From an uncultured Collinsella sp. (GTDB lineage: Bacteria; Actinomycetota; Coriobacteriia; Coriobacteriales; Coriobacteriaceae), in NCBI GenBank assembly GCA_934630735.1, contig CAKTWK010000007.1, positions 1 to 64,000 on the forward strand: a stretch of DNA of 64,000 bases, written 5' to 3'. Shown piece after piece: positions 46,761-55,270 of this stretch. The notes beneath the pieces were generated by a model. That model searched no databases. It worked only from the letters and a program-made list of their open reading frames with translations, and was not told the DNA's origin. Position 1 is the first letter of the stretch, and each line of letters starts with the position of its first letter. The translations under genes and the position numbers were made by a program.

Positions 46761-47492
46761 CTAGAACATGCCCAAGAAACCATGCACAAACAACGCAGCC
46801 ACGATAGCACCGACAAACGGCGCGATGCCAGGAACAAGCAGGCCGTACTTCCAGTTGTTGTCAGCCTTGTTCTTGATCGGCAGCACCTGATAGGCCATGC
46901 GAGGACCAAGGTCACGAGCCTGGTTCATGGCGAAGCCGGTGATGCCGCCCATGCCCATACCAACGGCCCAAACAATCAGGCCGACACAGATGGCGAGCAT
47001 CAGAACGTTCTCGCCGGCGCGGCTAGCGGCAGCAAGGATGGCGCTGATGAACACAAAGGTGCAGATAGCCTCGCAGAAGAAGTTACGAGCATAGTTCGTG
47101 CCCTCGGTGGTGGGGTTGGTCGAGAAGATATTGCGCTGGGCAATGGGATCGACGACACCATCGGAAGCCTTGAACTCATCGGCATACATAAACCAAGCGA
47201 TTACGGCGCCCACAAAGCCGCCGAGCATATCGGCAATCATGAAGGGGATGCAGCTGCTCCACGGCACCAGGCCGACGATGCACTGGGCAAGCACCATAGC
47301 GGGATTCATGCACACGGCACCGCCAAAGACAAACAGGCAGACCGAGATGCCAAAAGACCAAGTGGTGATGGCAAACATGTGGCCGGAGCCCTGATACTTA
47401 GTGCCCTTGAGCACCGTATCGCAGTGCACGCCCACGCCAAAGATGATCATGAGGGCAGTTGCGCCGAATTCGCAGAGGAGTTTGGTAAGCAT
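46761..47492 (-). CDS. LarD-like aquaglyceroporin (lactate channel)
   Basis: A 243-residue MIP-family channel with six helices and two half-helices. The first signature is NPA (CMNPAMV, near residue 63). The second is NQA rather than NPA (AMNQARDLGPR, near 193), followed by the Arg-Asp-Leu-Gly-Pro typical of glyceroporins. In Lactobacillus the lar operon includes LarD, a lactic acid channel of this family. Its place directly after larA suggests the same job: passage of neutral lactic acid, or glycerol. Start ATG 47492, 50 bp after larA. Channel family is firm; the lactate role is inferred from location. Confidence 0.85.
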   Translation of the reverse strand: MLTKLLCEFGATALMIIFGVGVHCDTVLKGTKYQGSGHMFAITTWSFGISVCLFVFGGAVCMNPAMVLAQCIVGLVPWSSCIPFMIADMLGGFVGAVIAWFMYADEFKASDGVVDPIAQRNIFSTNPTTEGTNYARNFFCEAICTFVFISAILAAASRAGENVLMLAICVGLIVWAVGMGMGGITGFAMNQARDLGPRMAYQVLPIKNKADNNWKYGLLVPGIAPFVGAIVAALFVHGFLGMF

Positions 47493-47541
47493 AAAACCTT
47501 ATCTTTCTTGTCGGTTAAAAACGATTCGTTTAAGCCGCGTG

Positions 47542-48819
47542 CTAGTGCTGCGCGACGACAACGCCCAGGCCATCGGGAATGACGGCAACCTTGGCATCGG
47601 CACCCTTCATCTCAAAGGCGAGCTTGAGCGCCTCCTCGATAGTGTTGACCGGCGTCATGTGCATATCCTTGAGCATCTGGTGATCGCACAGGTCGGTGAC
47701 CATGATCACGGGGTGATGCGCCAGGATGCGGGCAAAGATCTGGCTCGTCCACTGATCGGGCAGGGTCTCGTCCTTGGGACGGTCGATGCAGGCGCGCTCA
47801 AACTCCGCCGGATCGTTGTCGGCGATGTTGTGATAGAAGCCCTCGCCACCGTGACCGTCGGCACAACCGGCGACGTCGATGATCACGCCGCCCTCGGGAA
47901 GCGTGGCCTCGGCAGCGCACATGCCCTTCACGGCCTGGTAGATGTTCTGGTCGAGCGGGTAGCCGCCGTTGGTGGTGATGGCGATCTCGCACTCGACGGG
48001 CTCAACGCCGGCAAGGCTCTTCACGAACTCGCAACCAGCCTCGTGCTCCTTGTGGATGTCGCCGGCAAAGGAACCGATGACCTCATGCTTGCCGTTGAGC
48101 ACCACGTTGAGCACAAAGGCAAGGTGAGCCATCTCGGCGGCGGCGAACATGTCCTCGCTCACGTGGTTGTGGCACAGGTTGCCGGCACGCGAGTGGGAAT
48201 CGTTCACAAACTGACCGTTGTGGTTGTACATGATGGTCTTGTAGCTGGCGATGCCAGGCAGGACGGACTTGCGGCTACCAGAGAAACCGGCAAAGAAGTG
48301 CGGCTCAATAAAGCCCTCGGCAAGCAGCAGATCGCAATCGGCCGCAATCTTGTTGATGATGCACTCGCCACCAGAAGGCAGGGTGCCAATCTTTTTCATC
48401 ATGCTGTCGTCAGTCGCGACGTGCATAACGATTTCCTCGTTGGCAACGATCTCCTCGCCGTACTTGTTGACGAGTTCCTCGTGCGTCGACGGACGATGCA
48501 TACCCGTAGCAACCAGAATGCGAACGCGCGCCTCGGGCGCAGCGGAATGGATGTGATGCAGCAGAATAGGCATCGTCACACGCGAGGGAACGGGACGCGT
48601 ATGATCGGAGCTAATGATGACAATATCCTTCTTGCCAGCACAAAGCTCCTCGAGCGAAGGCGAGCCATAAGGGTTGGCAAGCGACTCCTCTACTAGCTCC
48701 TCCTGCGATTTTGTAGTCTTAAACTCGTTTTGATGACCTTCCATCACACCCGCGAAATTCTTATCCTCGAGCTCCAGATGCAACGTCTTGTGGTCAAACG
48801 GCAGTTCACATTCAAACAA
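47542..48819 (-). CDS. larA: Lactate racemase LarA (nickel-pincer enzyme)
   Basis: A 426-residue enzyme interconverting L- and D-lactate with the nickel-pincer nucleotide cofactor. The family motifs are present: DHTRPVP near 72, ATGMHRPS near 100, the cofactor-binding Lys in the GSRKSVLPG segment near 172 preceded by His in EPHFFAGFSG, and NHNGQFVNDSHSRAG. I chose TTG 48819 because AGAGGG precedes it and it gives the usual LarA N-terminus and length; no suitable ATG exists, and a longer frame to 48960 has no homologous sequence. It is followed by the LarD-like channel. Relatives of LarA racemise other 2-hydroxyacids, so lactate is likely but not proved. Confidence 0.9.
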   Translation of the reverse strand: MFECELPFDHKTLHLELEDKNFAGVMEGHQNEFKTTKSQEELVEESLANPYGSPSLEELCAGKKDIVIISSDHTRPVPSRVTMPILLHHIHSAAPEARVRILVATGMHRPSTHEELVNKYGEEIVANEEIVMHVATDDSMMKKIGTLPSGGECIINKIAADCDLLLAEGFIEPHFFAGFSGSRKSVLPGIASYKTIMYNHNGQFVNDSHSRAGNLCHNHVSEDMFAAAEMAHLAFVLNVVLNGKHEVIGSFAGDIHKEHEAGCEFVKSLAGVEPVECEIAITTNGGYPLDQNIYQAVKGMCAAEATLPEGGVIIDVAGCADGHGGEGFYHNIADNDPAEFERACIDRPKDETLPDQWTSQIFARILAHHPVIMVTDLCDHQMLKDMHMTPVNTIEEALKLAFEMKGADAKVAVIPDGLGVVVAQH

Positions 48820-48987
48820 TGACGAGCGCCCTCTTCCTTTCAACTGACACACTAGATAAACCGTTGGAAGGATACGCCGCTCACCGAAAAACACCACCGT
48901 CCACCGACTCATTAACACAACGTTCATATTTGACCCACAACATAACGGCCGCGATCCCAAACGGGACCGCAGCCGCTACAGTCGTAA

Positions 48988-49127
48988 GGCGAGAAGCGCA
49001 CAATTCTTCTCCTCAGCTTTAATCCCCGAGGACCGAGGACGAAGGGACCCGAAGGGTTTCCCTCTGAATGCATTCCGCAGCACGAAGCCCCCTCCAAACG
49101 CGCGAAGCGCACTATATTCCCTCAGCC
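48988..49127. repeat. Imperfect direct repeats in the larA leader region
   Basis: GGCGAGAAGCGCACAATTCT, then TCTCCTCAGC (48988-49017), is echoed by GCGCGAAGCGCACTATATTC, then CCTCAGCC (49100-49127). Between them are short GC-rich palindromes. This 480-bp gap (48820-49306) has no coding frame; its right end is element B copy 2. Confidence 0.35.
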
Positions 49128-49155
49128 AGTATTCCGCCGAAGACCGGACATCGCA

Positions 49156-49282
49156 GGGGCTGCCGTATGTTTACTTTCCGGCGCACTCCGCAGGACGCAA
49201 GAAGCCCTCGCCGCACGAAGTGCGCAGCGAGGGCTTCTTGCATGTCCGAGGACGCGCCGGAAAGTAAACATACGGCAGCCCC
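49156..49282 (+). repeat. 127-bp giant hairpin element B, copy 2
   Basis: Same length and layout as copy 1. A perfect 29-bp outer stem begins GGGGCTGCCGTATGTTTACT, the same ACTCCGCAGGAC/ATGTCCGAGGAC strands follow, then a 15-bp inner stem GCAAGAAGCCCTCGC with exact complement and the identical tip. Against copy 1 the stems differ at several positions, always on both sides. Lies after ppc and before larA. Confidence 0.8.
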
Positions 49283-49306
49283 GGACAGCGACTACAGGGC
49301 TATCGA

Positions 49307-52120
49307 TTACCCCGTGTTTTGCAATCCTGCCGAGACGCCGGTCACAGTCGAAAGAATCAGGCTCATGTACTCAGCCTTCTTCTCCTCGGCCATCTCGTCC
49401 TGGTTCATACGCACCTCGCGAAGGGCGCGGACCTGGGCGATGGACAGGGCGTCGACGTAGGGGTTGCGCACGCGGACGGCGCAGCCAAGCACGCGGCGAC
49501 GCTGCAGCGGCCACTCGTCACCGACGATGGCAAGGACCCACTTACGGGTGAGCTGCATCTCGGTGAAGACCTTCTCGGACAGATCCTGGCGGTCGCCCAG
49601 GTGCAGATACATCTTGGCAATGCGCTGGTCGGTCTTGGCGATCGACATCTCGATGTTGTCGATAAAGGTACGGAAGAACGGCCACTCCTGGTAGGCAGCC
49701 TTGAGCTGGTCAAGGTCGCCCAACTGCTCGCAGGCGGTGCCCAGGCCGTACCAAGCGGCCAGGTTAATGCGCGCCTGGCTCCAGCTGAAGATCCACGGAA
49801 TGGTACGCAGGTCGTCGAGCGACTTGGCGCCCAGGCCGCGCTTGGCGGGACGCGAGCCGATCGGCAGCAGACCGACCTCGGTCAGCGGCGTCACGGTCGA
49901 GAACCACGGTGTAAAGTCCTCGGTGTTCAGCAGGTCCAGATAGCGCTCGTGGCTTGCGGCGTTGAGCTTCTCGGCCATATCCCAGAACTTCTGCGTGGTC
50001 TCGGTGTTGGTCTTCTCGACACTCGGGGCCGACTGCAAAAGCGTTGCGGCGGCAACGGACTCAACATGACGCTGAGCCAGCGTGCGGTTGCCGTAACGGG
50101 CAAAGATGACCTCGCCCTGCTCGGTGAGCTTAAAGAAGCAGTTGACCGAACCCTTGGGCTGCGCCAGCACGGCCTTGTTGGCCGGGCCGCCGCCACGGCC
50201 CACAGCACCGCCGCGACCGTGCATGAGCACCAGGTCGATATCGTTCTTCTCGGCCCACTTGGCAATGCGCTCCTGTGCGGAGTGCAGCGCGAGCATGGCC
50301 GTGGTAGGACCGGCATCCTTGGAGGAGTCGGAATAGCCCAGCATGACCTCCATGCGGCGGTTGGTCTGGGCAAGGCGCTTTTGCACCACAGGCAGCGTAA
50401 GCATCTGGTCGAGCACGTCGACGCAGCCCTCGAGGTCCTCGAGCTGCTCGAACAGCGGAATCACGTCGAGCTCGGGGACATCCTCCTCGTGTGCAAAGGA
50501 CAGGTGGGCAAGCTCAAAGACGTCGGCCACATGCTGGGCGCTCTTGGTGAACGAGATGATGTAGCGGTGCGCCATCTTCTTGCCGTAGCGCTTTTGGATG
50601 GAGCCGATAGCGCGGAAGGTATCGATGACCTCGCGCGTCATGGGCTGCAGATCGCCATGGATACCGTTCTCGTGGATATCCTTGAGGGCACGGGCGTGCA
50701 CCACGGAGTGCTGACGGAACTCCATCTCGACCATATGGAAGCCGAAGGACTCGACCTGCCAGATGATGGTCTGCACCGGGCCGTAGGCGGCACGGACGGC
50801 ACCGCAGGCAGCCAGCGAACGCTGGACGACGCGCAGGTCATCCAGGAACTCGTCTGCGCTGTGGTACATGGTGTCGGTGATACGACGGACGGTGGCGTTC
50901 AGACGGTCGGCCATGACGAGCATAACGGCGCGATGCGGCTCGTGCTCGGAGATCAATTCAGCACGCGCGGTGTACTGGGTGCTCATCTCGACCTGATGGT
51001 TCCACAGGTTGATGAGCTCGGCAGACGGCTTGCTGTAGGTGGCCTCGAGCGTGAGGTTGCGGCCGATGCGGCGGCACTTGTCCTCGAGCTTGAGCACCAT
51101 ATGGGTGAAATACTTGGCGGCGACCTCACGGCTCACCTTGGCGGTGACGTTGGGGTTACCGTCGCGGTCGGAGCCGATCCAGCTGCCGGGATGGAAGAAT
51201 GCCGGGCACAGCGGCGGCACGGTACCGGCCTTATCACCCAGCACCCAGTCGTCAAAACGACGATAGATGACGGGGATAACGTCGAACAGCGTGTTATCGA
51301 AGATGTCGATGATGGTATCGGCTTCCTCGACCGGCGTAGGCTTCTTGAGCGCGATGGGGCTCGTACGCACCAGGGCGTCGATCTCCTGCAGCATATGGCG
51401 CTCGTTCTCCACCAGATCGGAGCCGCCCAGACGCGGACGCTCCTCCAGCAGGTTGGAGATACGGCGAATCTTGCCCTCGACGGCCTTGCGACGGGCCTCA
51501 GTGGGATGTGCGGTAAAGACAGGGTGGAACTCCAGCTTGTCGAGCAGCTCGTTGGCGCCCTCGACACCCATCTCGTTTACCAACTGGTGATAGGCGACGG
51601 TGAGTTCGTTGGCGGGATCGACCTCTGTATCGGTCGACGCGCCGGCCTCGCGCTCGCGCAGCTGCGCCACGCGGTAGTTCTCCTCCGACAGGTTTGCCAG
51701 ATGGAAGAAGCTCGTAAAAGCGCGGACGATAACCTGCTGCTTATCGAGCGGCAGGCTGTCGATCAAATCGACGACCTCACGGAATGCCACGGCGGTGGAC
51801 TCATCGGCAGTGGGCACGCCCTGCTCGTCGACGGACTCGTCGGCAGCACGGGTGCCGGGGTTTCCGGCGTTGGCCACAATCTCGGCTGTCAAAATCTTGT
51901 CGAACAGGTCCGCGATCTCGGGATCATACTCGCTAAGCACACGGCGCTCCAGGCGCAAGAACAGCGCCAGATTGTCGCGCAGCTCCTCGGGGATCTCGAT
52001 CTCGGCGAGACGCTCCCTGGACTCGGCATTCGAGCCGATTCGGTTAACGAGGCGGTTGACCACGGCAGCGACGCGCGCCGCGGCTTCGGGTACAGACTGG
52101 TTGCTTGGGTTCTCAGCCAC
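49307..52120 (-). CDS. ppc: Phosphoenolpyruvate carboxylase
   Basis: A 937-residue cytoplasmic enzyme adding bicarbonate to PEP to form oxaloacetate, feeding the reductive branch of the TCA cycle and aspartate synthesis. The catalytic His is in VFTAHPTEARR (about residue 160), GSDRDGNPNV is present, the RGGAVGRGGGP loop is near 630, and the C-terminus ends in Asn-Thr-Gly as usual. Two starts compete: ATG 52132 has GGAGG only one base before it, while GTG 52120 has GGAGG at four bases, so I prefer 52120. Monocistronic with a TATAAT at 52170. Confidence 0.95.
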   Translation of the reverse strand: MAENPSNQSVPEAAARVAAVVNRLVNRIGSNAESRERLAEIEIPEELRDNLALFLRLERRVLSEYDPEIADLFDKILTAEIVANAGNPGTRAADESVDEQGVPTADESTAVAFREVVDLIDSLPLDKQQVIVRAFTSFFHLANLSEENYRVAQLREREAGASTDTEVDPANELTVAYHQLVNEMGVEGANELLDKLEFHPVFTAHPTEARRKAVEGKIRRISNLLEERPRLGGSDLVENERHMLQEIDALVRTSPIALKKPTPVEEADTIIDIFDNTLFDVIPVIYRRFDDWVLGDKAGTVPPLCPAFFHPGSWIGSDRDGNPNVTAKVSREVAAKYFTHMVLKLEDKCRRIGRNLTLEATYSKPSAELINLWNHQVEMSTQYTARAELISEHEPHRAVMLVMADRLNATVRRITDTMYHSADEFLDDLRVVQRSLAACGAVRAAYGPVQTIIWQVESFGFHMVEMEFRQHSVVHARALKDIHENGIHGDLQPMTREVIDTFRAIGSIQKRYGKKMAHRYIISFTKSAQHVADVFELAHLSFAHEEDVPELDVIPLFEQLEDLEGCVDVLDQMLTLPVVQKRLAQTNRRMEVMLGYSDSSKDAGPTTAMLALHSAQERIAKWAEKNDIDLVLMHGRGGAVGRGGGPANKAVLAQPKGSVNCFFKLTEQGEVIFARYGNRTLAQRHVESVAAATLLQSAPSVEKTNTETTQKFWDMAEKLNAASHERYLDLLNTEDFTPWFSTVTPLTEVGLLPIGSRPAKRGLGAKSLDDLRTIPWIFSWSQARINLAAWYGLGTACEQLGDLDQLKAAYQEWPFFRTFIDNIEMSIAKTDQRIAKMYLHLGDRQDLSEKVFTEMQLTRKWVLAIVGDEWPLQRRRVLGCAVRVRNPYVDALSIAQVRALREVRMNQDEMAEEKKAEYMSLILSTVTGVSAGLQNTG

Positions 52121-52164
52121 GTTTCCTCCCATTCCTCCTTCTATGCACGTAACATGCGATATTC

Positions 52165-52170
52165 ATTATA
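52165..52170 (-). promoter_or_regulatory. Consensus -10 box of ppc
   Basis: TATAAT on the minus strand, about 45 bp before the start codon, without a clear -35. Confidence 0.45.
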
Positions 52171-52284
52171 GGCACTCGACAAAAACTTTCGGCGCTGATT
52201 GCGCTTTACCACACAAAAGTATTTTCTGCATTGCAAGGGTTTTTGCCCTAAATGGTCGTATTTCTCGGTGGACGGCATACGTAA

Positions 52285-52320
52285 ACGGGGGCATTCCGCA
52301 TAAAAGCGAAACACCCCCGT
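52285..52320 (-). terminator. Hairpin between hisS and ppc
   Basis: ACGGGGG / CCCCCGT with a 22-nt loop, about 60 bp after the hisS stop. The tail is only moderately T-rich on the minus strand. Confidence 0.5.
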
Positions 52321-52377
52321 AACAATCGCTCTCCATGAGCAGGGCACGTTAGCAGGCCCGCAGCTCAAAAAGATGCG

Positions 52378-53691
52378 CTACAGGCGCTCGCGAACCGCCT
52401 CGACAACGTTGGCCAGATCGACGAGGGCCTCGTCATGGCTCCCCATGTCGCGCACTTTGACCTTGCCGGCGGCAAGCTCGTCGCCGCCCAGGACCAGGAT
52501 GAGCTTGGCGCCCACCTTATCGGCCTGCTTAAACTGGGCCTTGAGCGAACGGCCCTGATAGTCGGCCTCGGTCACAATCCCTGCAGCGCGAAGCTCCTGC
52601 GTGATGGCAAAGACGTTCTGACGCAGCTCCTTGCCGGCATTGGCGACGTAGACGCACGGGGCCTCCTCGGCACCCAAGTCGTTACCAAAGGCCTGCAGGG
52701 CCAGCAGTGCACGCTCAAAACCGACAGCGAAGCCGACGCCGGCCGTGGGCTTGCCACCCTCGAGCTCGACCAGGCCGTCATAGCGACCGCCGCCACCGAT
52801 AGAGCCGACACCGGCGCCGGGGGCCTCGACCTCAAAGACGGTACGGGTGTAGTAGTCCAAGCCACGCACCAGGGTGGGGTCCTCGACATATTCGATGCCG
52901 GCGGCATCCAGATAGCGCTTGACCTGCTCGTAGTGCTCGCGGCACTCGTCGCACAGGTTGTCGCCCATCAGCGGGGCGTCGGCCATGATCTCGCGGCAAT
53001 GGTCGTTCTTGCAGTCGAAGGCGCGCAGCGGGTTGAGCTCGGCGCGCTCGCGGCACTCATCGCACATCTCGTCGGCGTGATCGAGGATAAACTGCTTGAC
53101 CTGCTCGCGGTATGCCGGACGGCACTGTGCATCGCCCATCGAGTTAATAAGCAGACGGAGCTTGGAAAGATCGAAGCCCAGGCGCTTGTAGAACTCCATG
53201 AGCATGATGATGCACTCGGCGTCGGCAGCCGGATCGGGAGCGCCGAGCCACTCGATGCCCACCTGGTGGAACTGGCGCAGGCGACCCTTCTGGGGACGCT
53301 CGCCACGGAACATGGCCTCGGCGTAATAGGCCTTAAACGGCGTGGAGCCCTGGGGCACTAGGTTGTTCTCCACGACGGCGCGCACCACACCGGCCGTACC
53401 CTCGGGGCGAAGCGCCAAGCGCTGCTTGGGCTTAAGCTTGGTGTCGGTGCCTTCGGTAAAGACGCGCTCCAGGTTGGCGCCGCTAAACACGCGGAACATC
53501 TCCTTGCGCACGACGTCGGTCGACTGGCCGATACCGTGGACAAACACGTCCACCTGCTCGATCGCGGGCGTCTCGATGGGCTTAAAACCAAACGGCTCGA
53601 ACACGCCGGCCGCAATCTGCTGCATCTTTTGCCAGGCGCGCATCTCGGCGCCGATAAGGTCGCGGGTTCCCTCCGCCTTCTGTGCCTGCAT
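52378..53691 (-). CDS. hisS: Histidyl-tRNA synthetase
   Basis: A 437-residue class II aminoacyl-tRNA synthetase that charges tRNA-His. The HisRS motifs are present: RGLDYYTRTVFE near 263, GGGRYDGL near 287, and the C-terminal anticodon-binding domain (about 335-437). The Cys-rich stretch (CDECRERAE ... CREIM ... CDECREHY, about 190-235) suggests a zinc-binding insertion, seen in some HisRS. ATG 53691 with GAAAGG upstream is preferred to TTG two codons earlier. Two long hairpins lie upstream, beyond the gap. Confidence 0.96.
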   Translation of the reverse strand: MQAQKAEGTRDLIGAEMRAWQKMQQIAAGVFEPFGFKPIETPAIEQVDVFVHGIGQSTDVVRKEMFRVFSGANLERVFTEGTDTKLKPKQRLALRPEGTAGVVRAVVENNLVPQGSTPFKAYYAEAMFRGERPQKGRLRQFHQVGIEWLGAPDPAADAECIIMLMEFYKRLGFDLSKLRLLINSMGDAQCRPAYREQVKQFILDHADEMCDECRERAELNPLRAFDCKNDHCREIMADAPLMGDNLCDECREHYEQVKRYLDAAGIEYVEDPTLVRGLDYYTRTVFEVEAPGAGVGSIGGGGRYDGLVELEGGKPTAGVGFAVGFERALLALQAFGNDLGAEEAPCVYVANAGKELRQNVFAITQELRAAGIVTEADYQGRSLKAQFKQADKVGAKLILVLGGDELAAGKVKVRDMGSHDEALVDLANVVEAVRERL

Positions 53692-53756
53692 GGGCAAACA
53701 CCTTTCTTTTGTATCGCGTCATAGGTAGTGAACATTATACGGCACAAAGCAGCAAC

Positions 53757-53816
53757 GCGGCGGCATGTCTGACCGAACGAGGGTATGGGGACTCGTTCGG
53801 CCAGATGCGCCGCCGC
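53757..53816. repeat. Long hairpin E1
   Basis: Outer arms GCGGCGGCAT / ATGCGCCGCCGC (2-nt bulge) and inner 9-bp arms CCGAACGAG / CTCGTTCGG around a 10-nt loop. About 25 paired bases in 60 bp. The first of two such elements between hisS and the MFS gene. Confidence 0.6.
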
Positions 53817-53826
53817 TGTTTGTGAT

Positions 53827-53890
53827 CCGTGGCCGCCTTGGAGACCGAATGATGGTACGAGCATCTATTCGGCCTCTAGGGCAGCCACGG
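53827..53890. repeat. Long hairpin E2
   Basis: Outer arms CCGTGGC / GCCACGG with inner GCC, GGAG and CCGAAT pairing to ATTCGG, CCTC and GGGC around a 16-nt loop. The bottom (CCGTGGC) and the CCGAA core recall E1. It lies 35 bp after the MFS stop and could act as its terminator. Confidence 0.6.
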
Positions 53891-53925
53891 ACAGAACGGG
53901 GCAAATAGAAAAGAGTGACGGACGT

Positions 53926-55230
53926 CTACTCCCCTGCCACGCTCGAGCGCAGCTTGGCGGCGATGGGCTCGGATGCCAGCAGGAACACGAGCATGACAAC
54001 GGAGCATGCCAGGCACACAATCCAGGTGCTCGCAAAGGAGCCCGTGGCATCGAACAGCACGCCCGAGACGATGGCGCCCACGGTGCCGCCGACCATCTCG
54101 AGCGAGGTAATGGTACCCGTGACCTTGCCGAGGTCGGCCATGCCAAACTGCTTGGACGCGGCAATGGTAGGCGTGATGGTGCCCATGCACGTTCCGATAC
54201 CAAAGCTCACAGCGGCCACAATGGGACCAAGGTCCGTCGTCGGAAAGCACAGCGCCACACAGGCGACAATACACGCAACGGAGCCAAGGATATTGCCAAA
54301 GCGCAGGCCAAAGCGGTCGTAGATGGCACCGAGCGAAATCTTGGCGATAACGACCGTGACCATGTAGACAGAAAGCACCGTACCGGCCCACATGGGGTCG
54401 TGGCCACCCGTGACGATCTTGGCGCCGTTGACGGTAACGCTCGTCATGTTGGTGACCTGGTTGGGCAAGATGGCGCCGTTAACGAGCCCCATAAAGAGGA
54501 AGGCGACGACAAGCAGCCAAAACGCCGGGCTCTTCTTGATACGAGACCAGCCAACGTTAACCTCGGGCGCCGTGTGCTCGTCCTTGTCGCCAGCCGTCGA
54601 GACGGACGGATCGCCCGGGTTCTCGCCGAGCGGCTTCAGACCGATCTCGGAAGGCTTGGTGCGGAAGGAATAGGCCGTGATGGGCAGCGCCGCCACCATG
54701 CAGATAGCCGCGAGCACCAGGAAGGCGGAACGCCAGCCAACGCTCACGATCAGCGAGCTCACGATGGGAGACAGAATAGCGCCGCCAAAGCCCGAGCCAG
54801 AAAGTGCGATGGAGATGGCAAGGCCTCGCTTGGCCGTAAACCAGTTGGCGGTCACAAGGCTAATGAGCAGGCGGGTCGAGGCGACGGCAAAGCAGCCCGA
54901 GACGGCAAAGAGCACGTAGACCTGCCACAGTTCACCGACAAAGCTCATACCGGCAAGAACGGCAGAGGTGGCGATAACGGTTAGGGAGCCCAAAACGCGA
55001 CCGCTTACTTTATCGGCAACATGGCCAATGACAAGCGATCCGATAACGCTCACCACGGTAGAGATGGCGTTGGAGATGTTGTACTGGGCAAGCGTGATCC
55101 CGAGGTCGCTGACGATGAGCGGCTGGAACAGGCTCATGCAGTTGACGAAAATGGTGTAGCACGTGGCCATGATCACAAAGCCGGAGGCCACCACGAGCCA
55201 GCCGGGGAAGAACTTACGTTGCTGGGACAT
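53926..55230 (-). CDS. OFA-type MFS transporter (oxalate/formate or monocarboxylate antiporter family)
   Basis: A 434-residue membrane protein with 12 predicted helices. The FFPGWLVVASGF start and the YNISNAISTVV segment are characteristic of the OFA (oxalate:formate antiporter) branch of MFS, which moves small carboxylates. Ligand could be oxalate, formate, lactate or another anion. AAAAAGGA precedes the ATG. The M20 amidohydrolase gene lies 40 bp upstream on the same strand, so the transporter may handle its substrate or product. Family membership is clear, ligand is not. Confidence 0.82.
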   Translation of the reverse strand: MSQQRKFFPGWLVVASGFVIMATCYTIFVNCMSLFQPLIVSDLGITLAQYNISNAISTVVSVIGSLVIGHVADKVSGRVLGSLTVIATSAVLAGMSFVGELWQVYVLFAVSGCFAVASTRLLISLVTANWFTAKRGLAISIALSGSGFGGAILSPIVSSLIVSVGWRSAFLVLAAICMVAALPITAYSFRTKPSEIGLKPLGENPGDPSVSTAGDKDEHTAPEVNVGWSRIKKSPAFWLLVVAFLFMGLVNGAILPNQVTNMTSVTVNGAKIVTGGHDPMWAGTVLSVYMVTVVIAKISLGAIYDRFGLRFGNILGSVACIVACVALCFPTTDLGPIVAAVSFGIGTCMGTITPTIAASKQFGMADLGKVTGTITSLEMVGGTVGAIVSGVLFDATGSFASTWIVCLACSVVMLVFLLASEPIAAKLRSSVAGE

Positions 55231-55270
55231 GCTGTTCCTTTTTTAAACAAACGAGTAGCAAGATTGGGTG

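Noticed and set aside
49319..52171. Long open frame (950 codons) opposite ppc
   Set aside because: Shadow of ppc; no domain and biased composition. The same holds for the frames opposite ebgA, the enoate-reductase-like gene and the YhgE genes.
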